From JACVRW01 sp963850205 (GTDB taxonomy: Bacteria; Actinomycetota; Thermoleophilia; Solirubrobacterales; Thermoleophilaceae), in the NCBI GenBank assembly GCA_963850205.1, contig CAWKKJ010000019.1, forward strand, positions 45,966 through 109,965: 64,000 bases of DNA. The letters run 5' to 3'. Both the position numbers and the translations under genes were made by a program. This document shows, piece by piece, positions 32,591-43,543 of the stretch (position 1 is its first letter; every line of letters starts with the position of its first letter). The notes below the pieces were generated by a model, which was not told where the DNA came from, did no database searches, and saw nothing but the letters and a program-made list of their open reading frames with translations.

Positions 32591-33454
32591 CTGACTCTTC
32601 AACTCGGCATCCTGCTCGCGCTGTTCTGTGCGGTCGCGACGAACGTCGCTTTCCTGCTCAAGCACCGCGGGGCATGCGCGGCTCCCGCCGTGAGCGTCAA
32701 GCACCCGCTGCGCAGCGCGATCGGCCTGTTCCGCTCGCGCTGGTTCGCGGTCGGCATGCTGGTGGCGCTGGTGGCCTGGCTGCTCCACGTTGGCGCGTTG
32801 GCGCTGGCGCCGCTGTCGGTGGTGCAGGCGGTGATCGCCGGCGGGCTGGTGTTCCTGACGGTGCTGGCCGAGCGCTTCTTCGGCTGCACGGTGGGCACGC
32901 GGCAGTGGGCCGGCGTGGGCCTCACCGCCCTCGGGTTGGTGCTTCTGGCCGTCACCCTGCCGGGCGGCGGCGGACACGCGAGCTACTCGCTGGCGGGGAT
33001 GATTGCCTTCGAGTCGGCGCTGCTGGTGCTCGGCACCCTGCTGGTGCTGTCGCCCCGACTGGGCTCGCACGAGCACCACGGCGTGATGCTGGGCTGTGCG
33101 GCCGGAATCCTCTTCGGGGTCTCCGACGTGGCCATCAAGGCGCTCACCACCTCGGTGGGAGAGGCCGGCGCCCTGGGCATGCTCTCGCCCTGGCTTCTCA
33201 CCTGCGTGCTGGCCTCGGTGATCGCCTTCTACGCCTCGGCCCGCGGGCTGCAGGTGGGCGAGGCCGTGCCGGTGATCGCGCTCACCAGCGCCGCCGCCAA
33301 CGTGACCGCGATCAGCGGCGGCATCATCGTCTTCGGCGACCCGATGCCGGGCGACACCCTGGGCATCGTCCTGCAGAGCTTCGCCTTCGTGCTGGTCATC
33401 GTGGCCGCCGCGCTCACGCCGGCGCCGCTGCGGGCGGCACGCGCGTCGGGCTGA
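32591..33454 (+). CDS. DMT/EamA-like integral membrane protein
   Basis: The frame encodes about nine hydrophobic helices: LGILLALFCAVATNVAFLLK, WFAVGMLVALVAWLLHVGAL, LSVVQAVIAGGLVFLTVLAE, VGLTALGLVLLAVTLPGG and others. It ends FVLVIVAAALTPAPLRAARA. The layout resembles drug/metabolite-transporter superfamily proteins. The start is uncertain: helix 1 precedes GTG 32690 in the same frame, and no ATG, GTG or TTG exists between the helix and the upstream stop. CTG 32591 or an undetected indel is assumed. The substrate is unknown. Confidence 0.7.
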   Translation: MTLQLGILLALFCAVATNVAFLLKHRGACAAPAVSVKHPLRSAIGLFRSRWFAVGMLVALVAWLLHVGALALAPLSVVQAVIAGGLVFLTVLAERFFGCTVGTRQWAGVGLTALGLVLLAVTLPGGGGHASYSLAGMIAFESALLVLGTLLVLSPRLGSHEHHGVMLGCAAGILFGVSDVAIKALTTSVGEAGALGMLSPWLLTCVLASVIAFYASARGLQVGEAVPVIALTSAAANVTAISGGIIVFGDPMPGDTLGIVLQSFAFVLVIVAAALTPAPLRAARASG

Positions 33455-33577
33455 GGGGGTTCCCTACGAAGCGTCCCACTATGGGACGTAACTGCAGGGA
33501 CCCCTCGATCAGCCGCCGATCGCCGCCTACGGGTGTACCCCATTCGGGTAGCCGGACGTTTCCGCGGAAACGCTTCT

Positions 33578-34936
33578 CTACCCCGGCAGCCCCGCCGCTT
33601 CGAGGGCTTCAGCGTGATCCAGATAGGTCTGGACGCGGATCGCCTTCCCGTGCTCCAGCACCGAGACCGTTGCGATCTTCCCCGTGAACGGGACACCGCT
33701 GGCCTGTGCGCGCGCCGGCAGCTCCGCCAGCAGCACGACGCGGTCGCTCATGTCGATCAGCTCAACAGGCTCGATCCTCAGATCGGAGCCGAAGACCTCC
33801 GACCAGGCGGACACGTACTCGCGGAAGCCCGCCGCACCCCGGTAGTACGGCTCGAAGAAACCCGCCTCGACGAAATCGGGGGGCGGCTGAAACTCGAACT
33901 CGGGATGGCCAAAGGCGAGAGCCGCGTCGATGTCGCGGCGGTTGAAGGCCTCCATCCCAAGCCGCGACCCACGCCACAGGACCGCCTGACGGACGCGCGA
34001 GCTGGGCGGCAACCTCTCCATCACGCGAGCGAGCAGAGCCTGCACCACGGGAAACCTCAGGAGAACCTGCTGGTCGAGCGCCCGGCTCGACCGCTCACGC
34101 ACGCGGAGCGGCTTGCGGACGAACTGAGTGCGGGGCTTGGCCCGCTCTCCCAGCGCGAACTCGGCGATCGCCTCCGCCAGCAGCTGCGGGTCGTCCGACA
34201 TGGGCACGTGTCCCAGCCCCTTCATCACGCGGAGCTCGCAGCCCGCGATGAGCCGCTCGAAGCGCGGCCCCTGGCGGGGCAGCAGGATCACATCACGCGA
34301 GCCCCAGAGCACCAGCACCGGGCAGCGGATCTCCTCGAGGCCGCGGACCTGACGCCCGACTGTGTTCGGCAACGTGGCCTCGAAGCCCTCGGCGTCGGCG
34401 AACATCGCGGTCTGCTCGATCAGGTCGTTCGGGTCGGCGCGCCAAGGCCGGCAGAGCTGTGGCCCGGCCAGCAGGGTGCGGCCGGCAACGTTGCGCAGCA
34501 ACGGGGCGGGCACGGGCGCGTGCCGGGTGGCCCAGCGCATCGCGCGTAACACCGCGGCACCCCAGGCCGCCTCGCGCCCCCAGGCCAGGCCCGCCGGGGA
34601 GATGGCGGTAACGCTGAGCGCGCGCCCGCGGCGCCCCAGCTCCAGACCGATCCAACCGCCCAGCGAGTTGCCGGCCACGTGGGCGCGCTCGAAGCCGGCG
34701 GCATCCATGGCGCCCTCCACGGCGTCGGCGAGCGTCTCCGGAGTCGAGTCCACTCCTGGCGGCAGCGGCGGGGAGCGGCCGAAGCCCGGTAGGTCGGGCG
34801 CCAGCACGTCGAAGCGGGGCTCGAGCAGCGGCAGCATCGGCTTCCAGCCCCGCCAGGTGTGGCCCAGTCCGTGCACGAGCACGAGCGGCTCGCCGGCGCC
34901 GCCCCGATAGACGTCGAGCCCGCCCACGGCGGCCAC
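33578..34936 (-). CDS. Alpha/beta hydrolase fused to a SnoaL-like domain
   Basis: The intact 452-residue frame from GTG 34936 has an alpha/beta-hydrolase half (1-275). This contains LVLVHGLGHTWRGWKPMLPL, the nucleophile elbow HVAGNSLGGWIGLELG (Ser91), VLVLWGSRDVILLPRQ (acid loop), and VMKGLGHVPMSDDP (catalytic His). After a basic linker, residues about 315-452 form a SnoaL/NTF2 domain: MEAFNRRDIDAALAFGHPEF, GAAGFREYVSAWSEVFG and VELIDMSDRVVLLAELPARA. The frame is continuous, so the fusion is genuine in this sequence. Reaction unknown: an ester hydrolase coupled to a small-molecule isomerase or binding domain is plausible. Confidence 0.85.
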   Translation of the reverse strand: MAAVGGLDVYRGGAGEPLVLVHGLGHTWRGWKPMLPLLEPRFDVLAPDLPGFGRSPPLPPGVDSTPETLADAVEGAMDAAGFERAHVAGNSLGGWIGLELGRRGRALSVTAISPAGLAWGREAAWGAAVLRAMRWATRHAPVPAPLLRNVAGRTLLAGPQLCRPWRADPNDLIEQTAMFADAEGFEATLPNTVGRQVRGLEEIRCPVLVLWGSRDVILLPRQGPRFERLIAGCELRVMKGLGHVPMSDDPQLLAEAIAEFALGERAKPRTQFVRKPLRVRERSSRALDQQVLLRFPVVQALLARVMERLPPSSRVRQAVLWRGSRLGMEAFNRRDIDAALAFGHPEFEFQPPPDFVEAGFFEPYYRGAAGFREYVSAWSEVFGSDLRIEPVELIDMSDRVVLLAELPARAQASGVPFTGKIATVSVLEHGKAIRVQTYLDHAEALEAAGLPG

Positions 34937-34950
34937 TCTACGCTGCGGCC

Positions 34951-35310
34951 ATGGACGACAAGGTGAACCTGGCCGACAAGCTCGCGGGCTTCGACGAGGT
35001 CTTCCGGCCCAAGATCGTGGGCTACCTGGACGGCTACAAGCTGCAGGTGGCGAAGACCAGAGGGGAGTTCGTCTGGCACTCGCACGAGAGCGACGACTTC
35101 TTCCTCGTTCTCGCCGGCCGGCTCACCATTCAGCTGCGCGATCGCGACGACGTCGAGCTCGGCCCGGGTGAGCTGTTCGTCGTGCCCGCGGGCGTCGAGC
35201 ACTGCCCGAAAGCCGACGAGGAGGCGCACATCCTCCTGATCGAGCCGGCCGGCGAGCCGAACACCGGCGACGCCGGCGGAGACCTGACCGCGCCGGAGGA
35301 GCAGATTTAG
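34951..35310 (+). CDS. Cupin-domain protein
   Basis: The 119-residue protein is a single cupin barrel. Motif 1 is EFVWHSHESDDFFLVLAGRL (His, His, Glu ligands) and motif 2 is LGPGELFVVPAGVEHCPKAD (His). The ending is acidic. Single-domain cupins bind a metal and act as isomerases, dioxygenases or sensors; no specific role is indicated. It is divergent from the hydrolase-SnoaL gene with a 14-base gap, so the two share a promoter region. Confidence 0.85.
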   Translation: MDDKVNLADKLAGFDEVFRPKIVGYLDGYKLQVAKTRGEFVWHSHESDDFFLVLAGRLTIQLRDRDDVELGPGELFVVPAGVEHCPKADEEAHILLIEPAGEPNTGDAGGDLTAPEEQI

Positions 35311-35377
35311 TGGAACCGCGCGCAGCGGGCCGAGCCCGCTGCTTGCGGCTTGACCGCTGCTACCATCACCCGCCGCA

Positions 35378-35773
35378 ATGCCCAGCATCAATCAGCTCGT
35401 CCGTAAGGGCCGCACTCCGCCGAAGAAGAAGGTCGCGACCCCGGGTCTCAAGTCCGGTCAGGGCCGCAAGAAGCGGATCGCCGCTCCCCAGCGCCGCGGC
35501 GTATGCACGCGCGTGTATACGACCACGCCCAAGAAGCCGAACTCGGCGCTGCGCAAGGTGGCGCGCGTGCGGCTGACCAACGGGATGGAGGTCACCGCCT
35601 ACATCCCCGGCGAGGGCCACAACCTGCAGGAGCACTCCGTGGTGCTCGTGCGCGGCGGCCGGGTCAAGGACCTGCCGGGCGTGCGCTACAAGGTCGTGCG
35701 CGGGACCCTCGACGCCGCCGGCGTCTCGGACCGCAAGAAGGCGCGCTCCCAGTACGGCGCGAAGGCCAGGTAG
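35378..35773 (+). CDS. rpsL: 30S ribosomal protein S12
   Basis: An intact 131-residue S12 begins MPSINQLVRKGRTPPKKKVA. It contains YTTTPKKPNSALRKVARVRL and RVKDLPGVRYKVVRGTLDAA, with Lys at the streptomycin-critical positions, so no known resistance change is seen. It shapes the decoding centre. It starts the str cluster and is followed after two bases by rpsG. Confidence 0.97.
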   Translation: MPSINQLVRKGRTPPKKKVATPGLKSGQGRKKRIAAPQRRGVCTRVYTTTPKKPNSALRKVARVRLTNGMEVTAYIPGEGHNLQEHSVVLVRGGRVKDLPGVRYKVVRGTLDAAGVSDRKKARSQYGAKAR

Positions 35774-35775
35774 CG

Positions 35776-36246
35776 ATGCCCCGCCGCGCGTCCCCCGGAG
35801 TACGCCCGATCGAGGCCGACCCGATGTACGGGTCGAAGCTCGTGCAGCAGGTGATCAACAAGGTGATGGTGGACGGCAAGAAGTCCACCGCCGAGCGGAT
35901 CGTCTACGACGCCCTCGATACCCTCTCCCGCCGCACCAGCCAGGACCCGGTGCCCGCGCTGGAGGAGTCGGTCAAGCAGCTGACCCCGGTGCTCGAGGTC
36001 CGTTCCCGCCGCGTGGGCGGCGCCACCTACCAGGTGCCCGTCGAGGTGCCCCAGCGCCGCGCCCGCACCCTGGCCGTGCGCTGGCTCATCGAGTTCTCCC
36101 GCAACCGGCGCGAGAAGACGATGTCGGAGCGGCTCGCCGGCGAGCTGGCCGACGCGCAGTCCCAGCAGGGCGGCGCGTTCAAGCGGAAGGACGACATCTT
36201 CCGTATGGCTCAGGCGAATAAAGCCTTCGCGCATTACCGCTGGTAG
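35776..36246 (+). CDS. rpsG: 30S ribosomal protein S7
   Basis: An intact 156-residue S7 (MPRRASPGVRPIEADPMYGS) contains VMVDGKKSTAERIVYDALDT, VGGATYQVPVEVPQRRARTL and AVRWLIEFSRNRREKTMSER. It organises the 3' domain of 16S rRNA and touches E-site tRNA. ATG 35776 directly follows the rpsL stop. Unusually, fusA does not follow directly: 0.87 kb with an antisense gene intervenes. Confidence 0.97.
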   Translation: MPRRASPGVRPIEADPMYGSKLVQQVINKVMVDGKKSTAERIVYDALDTLSRRTSQDPVPALEESVKQLTPVLEVRSRRVGGATYQVPVEVPQRRARTLAVRWLIEFSRNRREKTMSERLAGELADAQSQQGGAFKRKDDIFRMAQANKAFAHYRW

Positions 36247-36275
36247 CAGCGTCCCGATAGGCGTCGCCTGGCGGC

Positions 36276-36321
36276 GTCCTCGGTCGCTCGCGTGCAGGAG
36301 CACGCGTCGCTCCCTGCGTCC
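36276..36321. repeat. Dispersed intergenic palindromic element, copy 1
   Basis: GTCCTCGGTCGCTCGCG is followed by a 7-bp hairpin (CGCGTGC-AGGA-GCACGCG) and then CGCTCCCTGCGTCC. The same two flanks surround a different but also self-complementary hairpin at 47221-47269. That pattern suggests a mobile or structural intergenic element. It lies 30 bases after the rpsG stop. Confidence 0.6.
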
Positions 36322-36419
36322 TTGCCATGCTCGCCTCTCGAGCCGCTGCGCCCAGCGGTTTGCTGGGGAAGCGGCCTCACCCCCTCACCCCGCAAAACCA
36401 GCGCCGCCAGCGCTACAGC

Positions 36420-37055
36420 TCAGGCGGGAGCGGGACGCCACAGCCGCGCCGCCCCCGCCCCCACCATCAGCACCGCAGCAGCGACCTCCAGCCAGAGGCC
36501 CACGCCCGCGCTGCCCTGCGCCCCCTCGAAGTTGCGGCCGATCGCGCCCGTCTCGCTGGTCACCGGAAGGTCCACCAGCAGCGACCAGGCCAGCACGAGC
36601 AGGCCGATCAGCACCAGAGCTCCGGCGGCGGGCCGCGAGGCTCCGATCCCGGCGCCCCAGGCCATCGCCGCCGCCAGGGCGGCCAGCAGCAGGAAGGCGC
36701 CGCCGTTGCGCTCGAAGCCGCTCAGCTCGCAGCGCTCGGCCAGGTCGGGGTCGGAGTCGCTGATCACCACGCAGCTGTCGCCCGCGACCTCCACCGCGGC
36801 GACCGTCGAGAACTCCGTTGCCACGAGCAGCACGGCGGCGATCAGACCGGCCACGGTGACGGCCAGCGCAAGCGGCTCTGCACCGCGGAATCCCGGCGAT
36901 CGAGGCCCTGTGCGCCTGCTACCATCTTCTGTCGCTTCGCGGGCGGTCTCCCTCCGCTCGCGACCCCGCTCATCCACGTGGACGCGGGCGGTAGCTCTCG
37001 TCGATGGAGACCCCTCAGACATAGAACTCTTCCGGGCAAGCACCCCACGCAACAC
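36420..37055 (-). CDS. Four-helix membrane protein antisense within the str cluster
   Basis: The 211-residue frame has a polar N-terminus, then hydrophobic segments LALAVTVAGLIAAVLLVATE, FLLLAALAAAMAWGAGIGA, AAGALVLIGLLVLAWSLLVD and LWLEVAAAVLMVGAGAARLW. A loop with two Cys (GDSCVVISDSD and AERCELSGF) lies between the first two. No family recognised. It is transcribed against rpsG and fusA. The start is uncertain: ATG 37055 gives a long Arg/Glu-rich leader, and a later start nearer the first helix is possible. Confidence 0.6.
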   Translation of the reverse strand: MLRGVLARKSSMSEGSPSTRATARVHVDERGRERRETAREATEDGSRRTGPRSPGFRGAEPLALAVTVAGLIAAVLLVATEFSTVAAVEVAGDSCVVISDSDPDLAERCELSGFERNGGAFLLLAALAAAMAWGAGIGASRPAAGALVLIGLLVLAWSLLVDLPVTSETGAIGRNFEGAQGSAGVGLWLEVAAAVLMVGAGAARLWRPAPA

Positions 37056-37057
37056 CG

Positions 37058-37078
37058 GGCCCGGACTGGGCCTTTTTT
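37058..37078 (+). terminator. Terminator-like hairpin with T-run in the fusA leader
   Basis: GGCCC-GGACT-GGGCC is followed directly by six T (37073-37078), 34 bases before the fusA ATG. A plus-strand intrinsic terminator so close to the gene suggests either attenuation of fusA-tuf or a stop for read-through from rpsL-rpsG. Confidence 0.6.
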
Positions 37079-37111
37079 CTGCTCGAAACCGGACTCACTG
37101 AATTCACACCA

Positions 37112-39223
<2,112 letters not shown>

Positions 39224-39241
39224 AGGAGTATGTTTCGCACG

Positions 39242-39262
39242 TTCGGGCCGTTCGTGCCCGAA
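39242..39262 (+). promoter_or_regulatory. Hairpin in fusA-tuf intergenic region
   Basis: TTCGGGC-CGTTCGT-GCCCGAA forms a perfect 7-bp stem 28 bases before the tuf GTG. It is a possible mRNA-processing or tuf translation-control element. GAAAGGAG is the tuf ribosome-binding site. Confidence 0.4.
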
Positions 39263-39289
39263 AGGTCTTTGAGAAAGGAGTAGTCCGTA

Positions 39290-40477
<1,188 letters not shown>

Positions 40478-40500
40478 GGAGCCTCGTTCTAGAGCTTCCC

Positions 40501-40529
40501 GGGGGCGGGTGGAAGCTGAGCCCGCCCCC
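40501..40529 (+). terminator. Hairpin between tuf and rpsJ
   Basis: GGGGGCGGG pairs perfectly with CCCGCCCCC around an 11-base loop. It begins 24 bases after the tuf stop and 19 bases before rpsJ. There is no long T-run, so partial termination or attenuation separating str from S10 is more likely than a full stop. Confidence 0.6.
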
Positions 40530-40547
40530 AACTCTGTTCCGACGCCT

Positions 40548-40871
40548 ATGGCAACGCTCACGCAAAACAAGATCCGCATCCGGCTCAAGGCCTACGACCA
40601 CTCGGCGATCGAGACGGCCGCCAAGGAGATCGTGGAGACCGCCACCCGCACCGGCGCCTCGGTGTCCGGGCCCGTGCCCCTGCCCACCGAGAAGAACGTC
40701 TACTGCGTCGTGCGCGGTCCCTTCAAGGACAAGGACTCGCGCGAGCACTTCGAGATTCGCACGCACAAGCGGCTGATCGACATCCTGCAGCCCACCCCCA
40801 AGACCGTCGACTCGCTCCAGCGGCTCGACCACCTTCCGGCGGGCGTCGACATCCAGATCCAACTCGTCTGA
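40548..40871 (+). CDS. rpsJ: 30S ribosomal protein S10
   Basis: An intact S10 of 107 residues starts from ATG 40548 (MATLTQNKIRIRLKAYDHSA). Conserved parts are GASVSGPVPLPTEKNVYCVV, REHFEIRTHKRLIDIL and VDSLQRLDHLPAGVDIQIQL. The frame is open a little upstream, but this start matches the family. S10 also serves as the NusE partner in antitermination. First gene of the S10 block. Confidence 0.97.
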   Translation: MATLTQNKIRIRLKAYDHSAIETAAKEIVETATRTGASVSGPVPLPTEKNVYCVVRGPFKDKDSREHFEIRTHKRLIDILQPTPKTVDSLQRLDHLPAGVDIQIQLV

Positions 40872-40875
40872 GGCC

Positions 40876-41502
40876 ATGGCGGGGTTGCTCGGAAGAAAGC
40901 TGGGAATGACGCAGGTCTTCGACCCCGAGGACGGTCACGTCGAGCGCGTGACCGTGATCGAGGCCGGGCCCTGTTTCGTCACCGGCATCCGCCGCGCCGA
41001 CCGCGACGGCTACGACGCCGTGCAGGTCGCCTTCGGAGCGGTGCGCGAGAAGAAGCTGACCAGGCCGGAGCTCGGGCACCTCAAGAAGGCCGGCGTCGGG
41101 CCGCTCAAGCACCTGGCCGAGTTCCGCGGGGAGGCCGGGGAGCTCGAGGTGGGCAACGAGCTGAAGGTCGACAGCGTGTTCGAGAAGGGCCAGACCGTGA
41201 AGGTCTCGGGCGTCTCCAAGGGCAAGGGCTTCGCGGGCACGATCAAGCGCCACAACTTCCACCGCGGTCCGGTCTCGCACGGCTCCCACAACGTCAGGGC
41301 GCCGGGATCGATCGGCGCCTCCGCCGACCCCGCGCGGGTGTTCAAGGGCATCCGCGGCCCGGGACAGATGGGCAACAAGCGGGCCACCCAGCGCGGCCTC
41401 GAGGTCGTCGACGTGCGGGCGGACGAGCACCTGCTGCTGCTGCGCGGCTCGGTTCCCGGGGCCAAGGGCTCCGTGGTGGAGATTCGCGGAGAGGACGCCT
41501 GA
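40876..41502 (+). CDS. rplC: 50S ribosomal protein L3
   Basis: An intact 208-residue L3 (MAGLLGRKLGMTQVFDPEDG) has VSGVSKGKGFAGTIKRHNF, RGPVSHGSHNVRAPGSIGAS and GQMGNKRATQRGLEVVDV. The central loop reaches toward the peptidyl-transferase centre. It is an early assembly protein. Its TGA overlaps the rplD ATG by one base. Confidence 0.97.
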   Translation: MAGLLGRKLGMTQVFDPEDGHVERVTVIEAGPCFVTGIRRADRDGYDAVQVAFGAVREKKLTRPELGHLKKAGVGPLKHLAEFRGEAGELEVGNELKVDSVFEKGQTVKVSGVSKGKGFAGTIKRHNFHRGPVSHGSHNVRAPGSIGASADPARVFKGIRGPGQMGNKRATQRGLEVVDVRADEHLLLLRGSVPGAKGSVVEIRGEDA

Positions 41503-42125
41503 TGGCGAGCGCACCCTTCATCGGCAGCGGCTCCTCGGGCGGCATCGACCTCGATGACGCCGTGTTCGGCGAGCAGTTTCACGGGCCGGTGGTCCACGAG
41601 GCCGTGCGCGCCGAGCTGGCCGCGCACCGGCGGGGCACGGCGTCGACCAAGACGCGCGCCGAGGTGGCCATGACCGGCGCCAAGGCCTGGCGCCAGAAGG
41701 GCACCGGCCGGGCCCGCGCCGGGGCGCTCTCCACGCCGCAGCGCACCGGCGGCGGCGTGGCCTTCGGCCCCAAGCCGCGCCGGTTCACCGTCAAGGTCAA
41801 CCGCAAGGCTCGCCGCCGGGCCCTGCGCGCCGCCCTGACGCTGCATGCCGAGCGTGGCTCGATCGCCGCGGTCGACCCCTCGAGCTTCGACACCCCCTCC
41901 ACCAAGGCGGCCGCCGCGGCCCTGGGTTCCCTGGAGGGCGACGGCGGCGTGCTGGTGGTGCTCACCGACGGCGAGGAGAACTGCGTCAAGTCGTTCCGCA
42001 ACCTGGCCGGGGTCACCGTCCTGCACGCCGACGCCGCCGGCGTCGCCGACGTCGTGGGCGCCGGCCGGCTCGTGGTGTCCGAGGCCGCGCTGAAGCGCCT
42101 CACCGAGAAGGCGGTGGCCGAGTGA
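41502..42125 (+). CDS. rplD: 50S ribosomal protein L4
   Basis: An intact 207-residue L4 has the exit-tunnel loop AKAWRQKGTGRARAGALSTP followed by RTGGGVAFGPKPR, where macrolide-resistance changes occur in other species. The C-terminal globular part includes GGVLVVLTDGEENCVKSFRN. In E. coli L4 represses the S10 operon; no matching leader is recognised here. It overlaps rplW by GTGA. Confidence 0.96.
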   Translation: MASAPFIGSGSSGGIDLDDAVFGEQFHGPVVHEAVRAELAAHRRGTASTKTRAEVAMTGAKAWRQKGTGRARAGALSTPQRTGGGVAFGPKPRRFTVKVNRKARRRALRAALTLHAERGSIAAVDPSSFDTPSTKAAAAALGSLEGDGGVLVVLTDGEENCVKSFRNLAGVTVLHADAAGVADVVGAGRLVVSEAALKRLTEKAVAE

Positions 42126-42415
42126 ACGCCCGCCAGGTGATCGTCCGCCCCGTGATCAGTGAGAAGAGCTACGCGCTGCTGGCGGCCAACAAGTACACGT
42201 TCCGCGTGCACGACCGCTCGAACAAGACCCAGGTGCGCCAGGCGATCGAGGAGATCTTCGGCGTGCGGGTGATGGGCGTGCGCACCGCGTGGGTGAAGCC
42301 CAAGCCGAAGCGGCGGGGCTGGAGCTCCGGGCAGCGCCGGCGCTGGAAGAAGGCGGTCGTGACGCTGCATGCAGAGGATTCCATCGAGCTGTTCGAGGGG
42401 CAGGAGATCGCTTAG
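42122..42415 (+). CDS. rplW: 50S ribosomal protein L23
   Basis: An intact 97-residue L23 starts from GTG 42122 (VNARQVIVRPVISEKSYALL). It contains YTFRVHDRSNKTQVRQAIEE and VRVMGVRTAWVKPKPKRRGW. It sits at the tunnel exit and docks trigger factor and SRP. The start overlaps the rplD stop, indicating coupling. Confidence 0.96.
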   Translation: MNARQVIVRPVISEKSYALLAANKYTFRVHDRSNKTQVRQAIEEIFGVRVMGVRTAWVKPKPKRRGWSSGQRRRWKKAVVTLHAEDSIELFEGQEIA

Positions 42416-42418
42416 GTC

Positions 42419-43264
42419 ATGGCCATCAAGAAGCACAAGCCAACGTCGCCCGGGCGGCGCTTTGCCACCTGGATCCAGCACGACGCGGTCACCAAGACCG
42501 AGCCCGAGAAGTCGCTCACCGAGGGGCTGACCAAGTCCGGCGGGCGCAACTCGAAGGGTCGCAAGACCGCGCGCCACCGCGGGGGCGGCGCCAAGCGCCG
42601 GTACCGCAAGATCGACTTCAAGCGCACCAAGGACGGCGTGCCGGCGAAGGTGGCCGCGATCGAGTACGACCCCAATCGCAGCGCCCACATCGCCCTGCTG
42701 CATTACGCCGACGGCGAGAAGCGCTACATCCTGGCTCCGGCCCGCCTCACGGTGGGGGCCACGGTGAGCTCCGGCGACGGCGCGGACATCGCGCCCGGCA
42801 ACGCCCTGCCGCTGAGCCGGATTCCCACCGGCACCACGGTCCACAACGTGGAGCTCACGCCCGGTCGGGGTGGGCAGCTGGGCCGCTCGGCCGGCGCGTC
42901 GATCCAGCTCGTCGCCAAGGAGGGCAAGTACGCCACCCTGCGGCTCCCCTCGGGCGAGATGCGCATGGTGCCGGTGCTCTCCCGGGCCACCATCGGCGTG
43001 CTCGGCAATGCCGAGCACGAGCTGGTGGAGCTGGGCAAGGCCGGCCGCTCCCGCCACCGGGGCAAGCGCCCGCAGACGCGCGGCGTGGCCATGAACCCCG
43101 TCGACCATCCGCACGGCGGCGGCGAGGCCCACCACACCCCCGGCGGCCACCCGGTCACGCCCTGGGGCGTGCCCACGCTCGGCTACCGCACGCGCAAGAA
43201 GAAGAAGGGCTCCGATCAGTTCATCGTCCGTGGCCGCCGGCGCGGGAAGAAGGGGAGGCGCTAG
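42419..43264 (+). CDS. rplB: 50S ribosomal protein L2
   Basis: An intact 281-residue L2 (MAIKKHKPTSPGRRFATWIQ) has GGGAKRRYRKIDFKRTKDG, the SH3-like and OB-like domains, and GVAMNPVDHPHGGGEAHHTP with the conserved His near the peptidyl-transferase centre. It ends in a basic RGRRRGKKGRR tail. It supports subunit association and catalysis. It abuts rpsS with no gap. Confidence 0.97.
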   Translation: MAIKKHKPTSPGRRFATWIQHDAVTKTEPEKSLTEGLTKSGGRNSKGRKTARHRGGGAKRRYRKIDFKRTKDGVPAKVAAIEYDPNRSAHIALLHYADGEKRYILAPARLTVGATVSSGDGADIAPGNALPLSRIPTGTTVHNVELTPGRGGQLGRSAGASIQLVAKEGKYATLRLPSGEMRMVPVLSRATIGVLGNAEHELVELGKAGRSRHRGKRPQTRGVAMNPVDHPHGGGEAHHTPGGHPVTPWGVPTLGYRTRKKKKGSDQFIVRGRRRGKKGRR

Positions 43265-43543
43265 GTGTCACGTTCGTCCAAGAAGGGCCCGTTCGTCGAG
43301 GAGCGCCTGATGCGCCGCATCGAGGCCATGAACGAGTCGGGCCAGCGCCAGATGGTCAAGACCTGGTCGCGCACCTCCACGATCTTCCCCGAGATGGTGG
43401 GCCACACCATCGCCGTCCACGACGGCCGCAAGCACGTGCCCGTATTCGTCTCCGAGACGATGGTGGGCCACAAGCTGGGCGAGTTCGCTCCCACCCGCAT
43501 GTTCCGCGGCCACGCCGGCAGCGACAGGGTGAGGATTCGATGA
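43265..43543 (+). CDS. rpsS: 30S ribosomal protein S19
   Basis: An intact 92-residue S19 starts at GTG 43265, immediately after the rplB stop: VSRSSKKGPFVEERLMRRIE, TWSRTSTIFPEMVGHTIAVH and GHKLGEFAPTRMFRGHAG. It lies in the 30S head near S13. Its TGA overlaps the ATG of the downstream SAP-L22 gene (ATGA). Confidence 0.97.
   Translation: MSRSSKKGPFVEERLMRRIEAMNESGQRQMVKTWSRTSTIFPEMVGHTIAVHDGRKHVPVFVSETMVGHKLGEFAPTRMFRGHAGSDRVRIR

Noticed and set aside
35378..35773. Streptomycin-resistance change in S12
   Set aside because: The key Lys residues in PKKPNSALRK and the RVKDLPGVRY loop are wild type.
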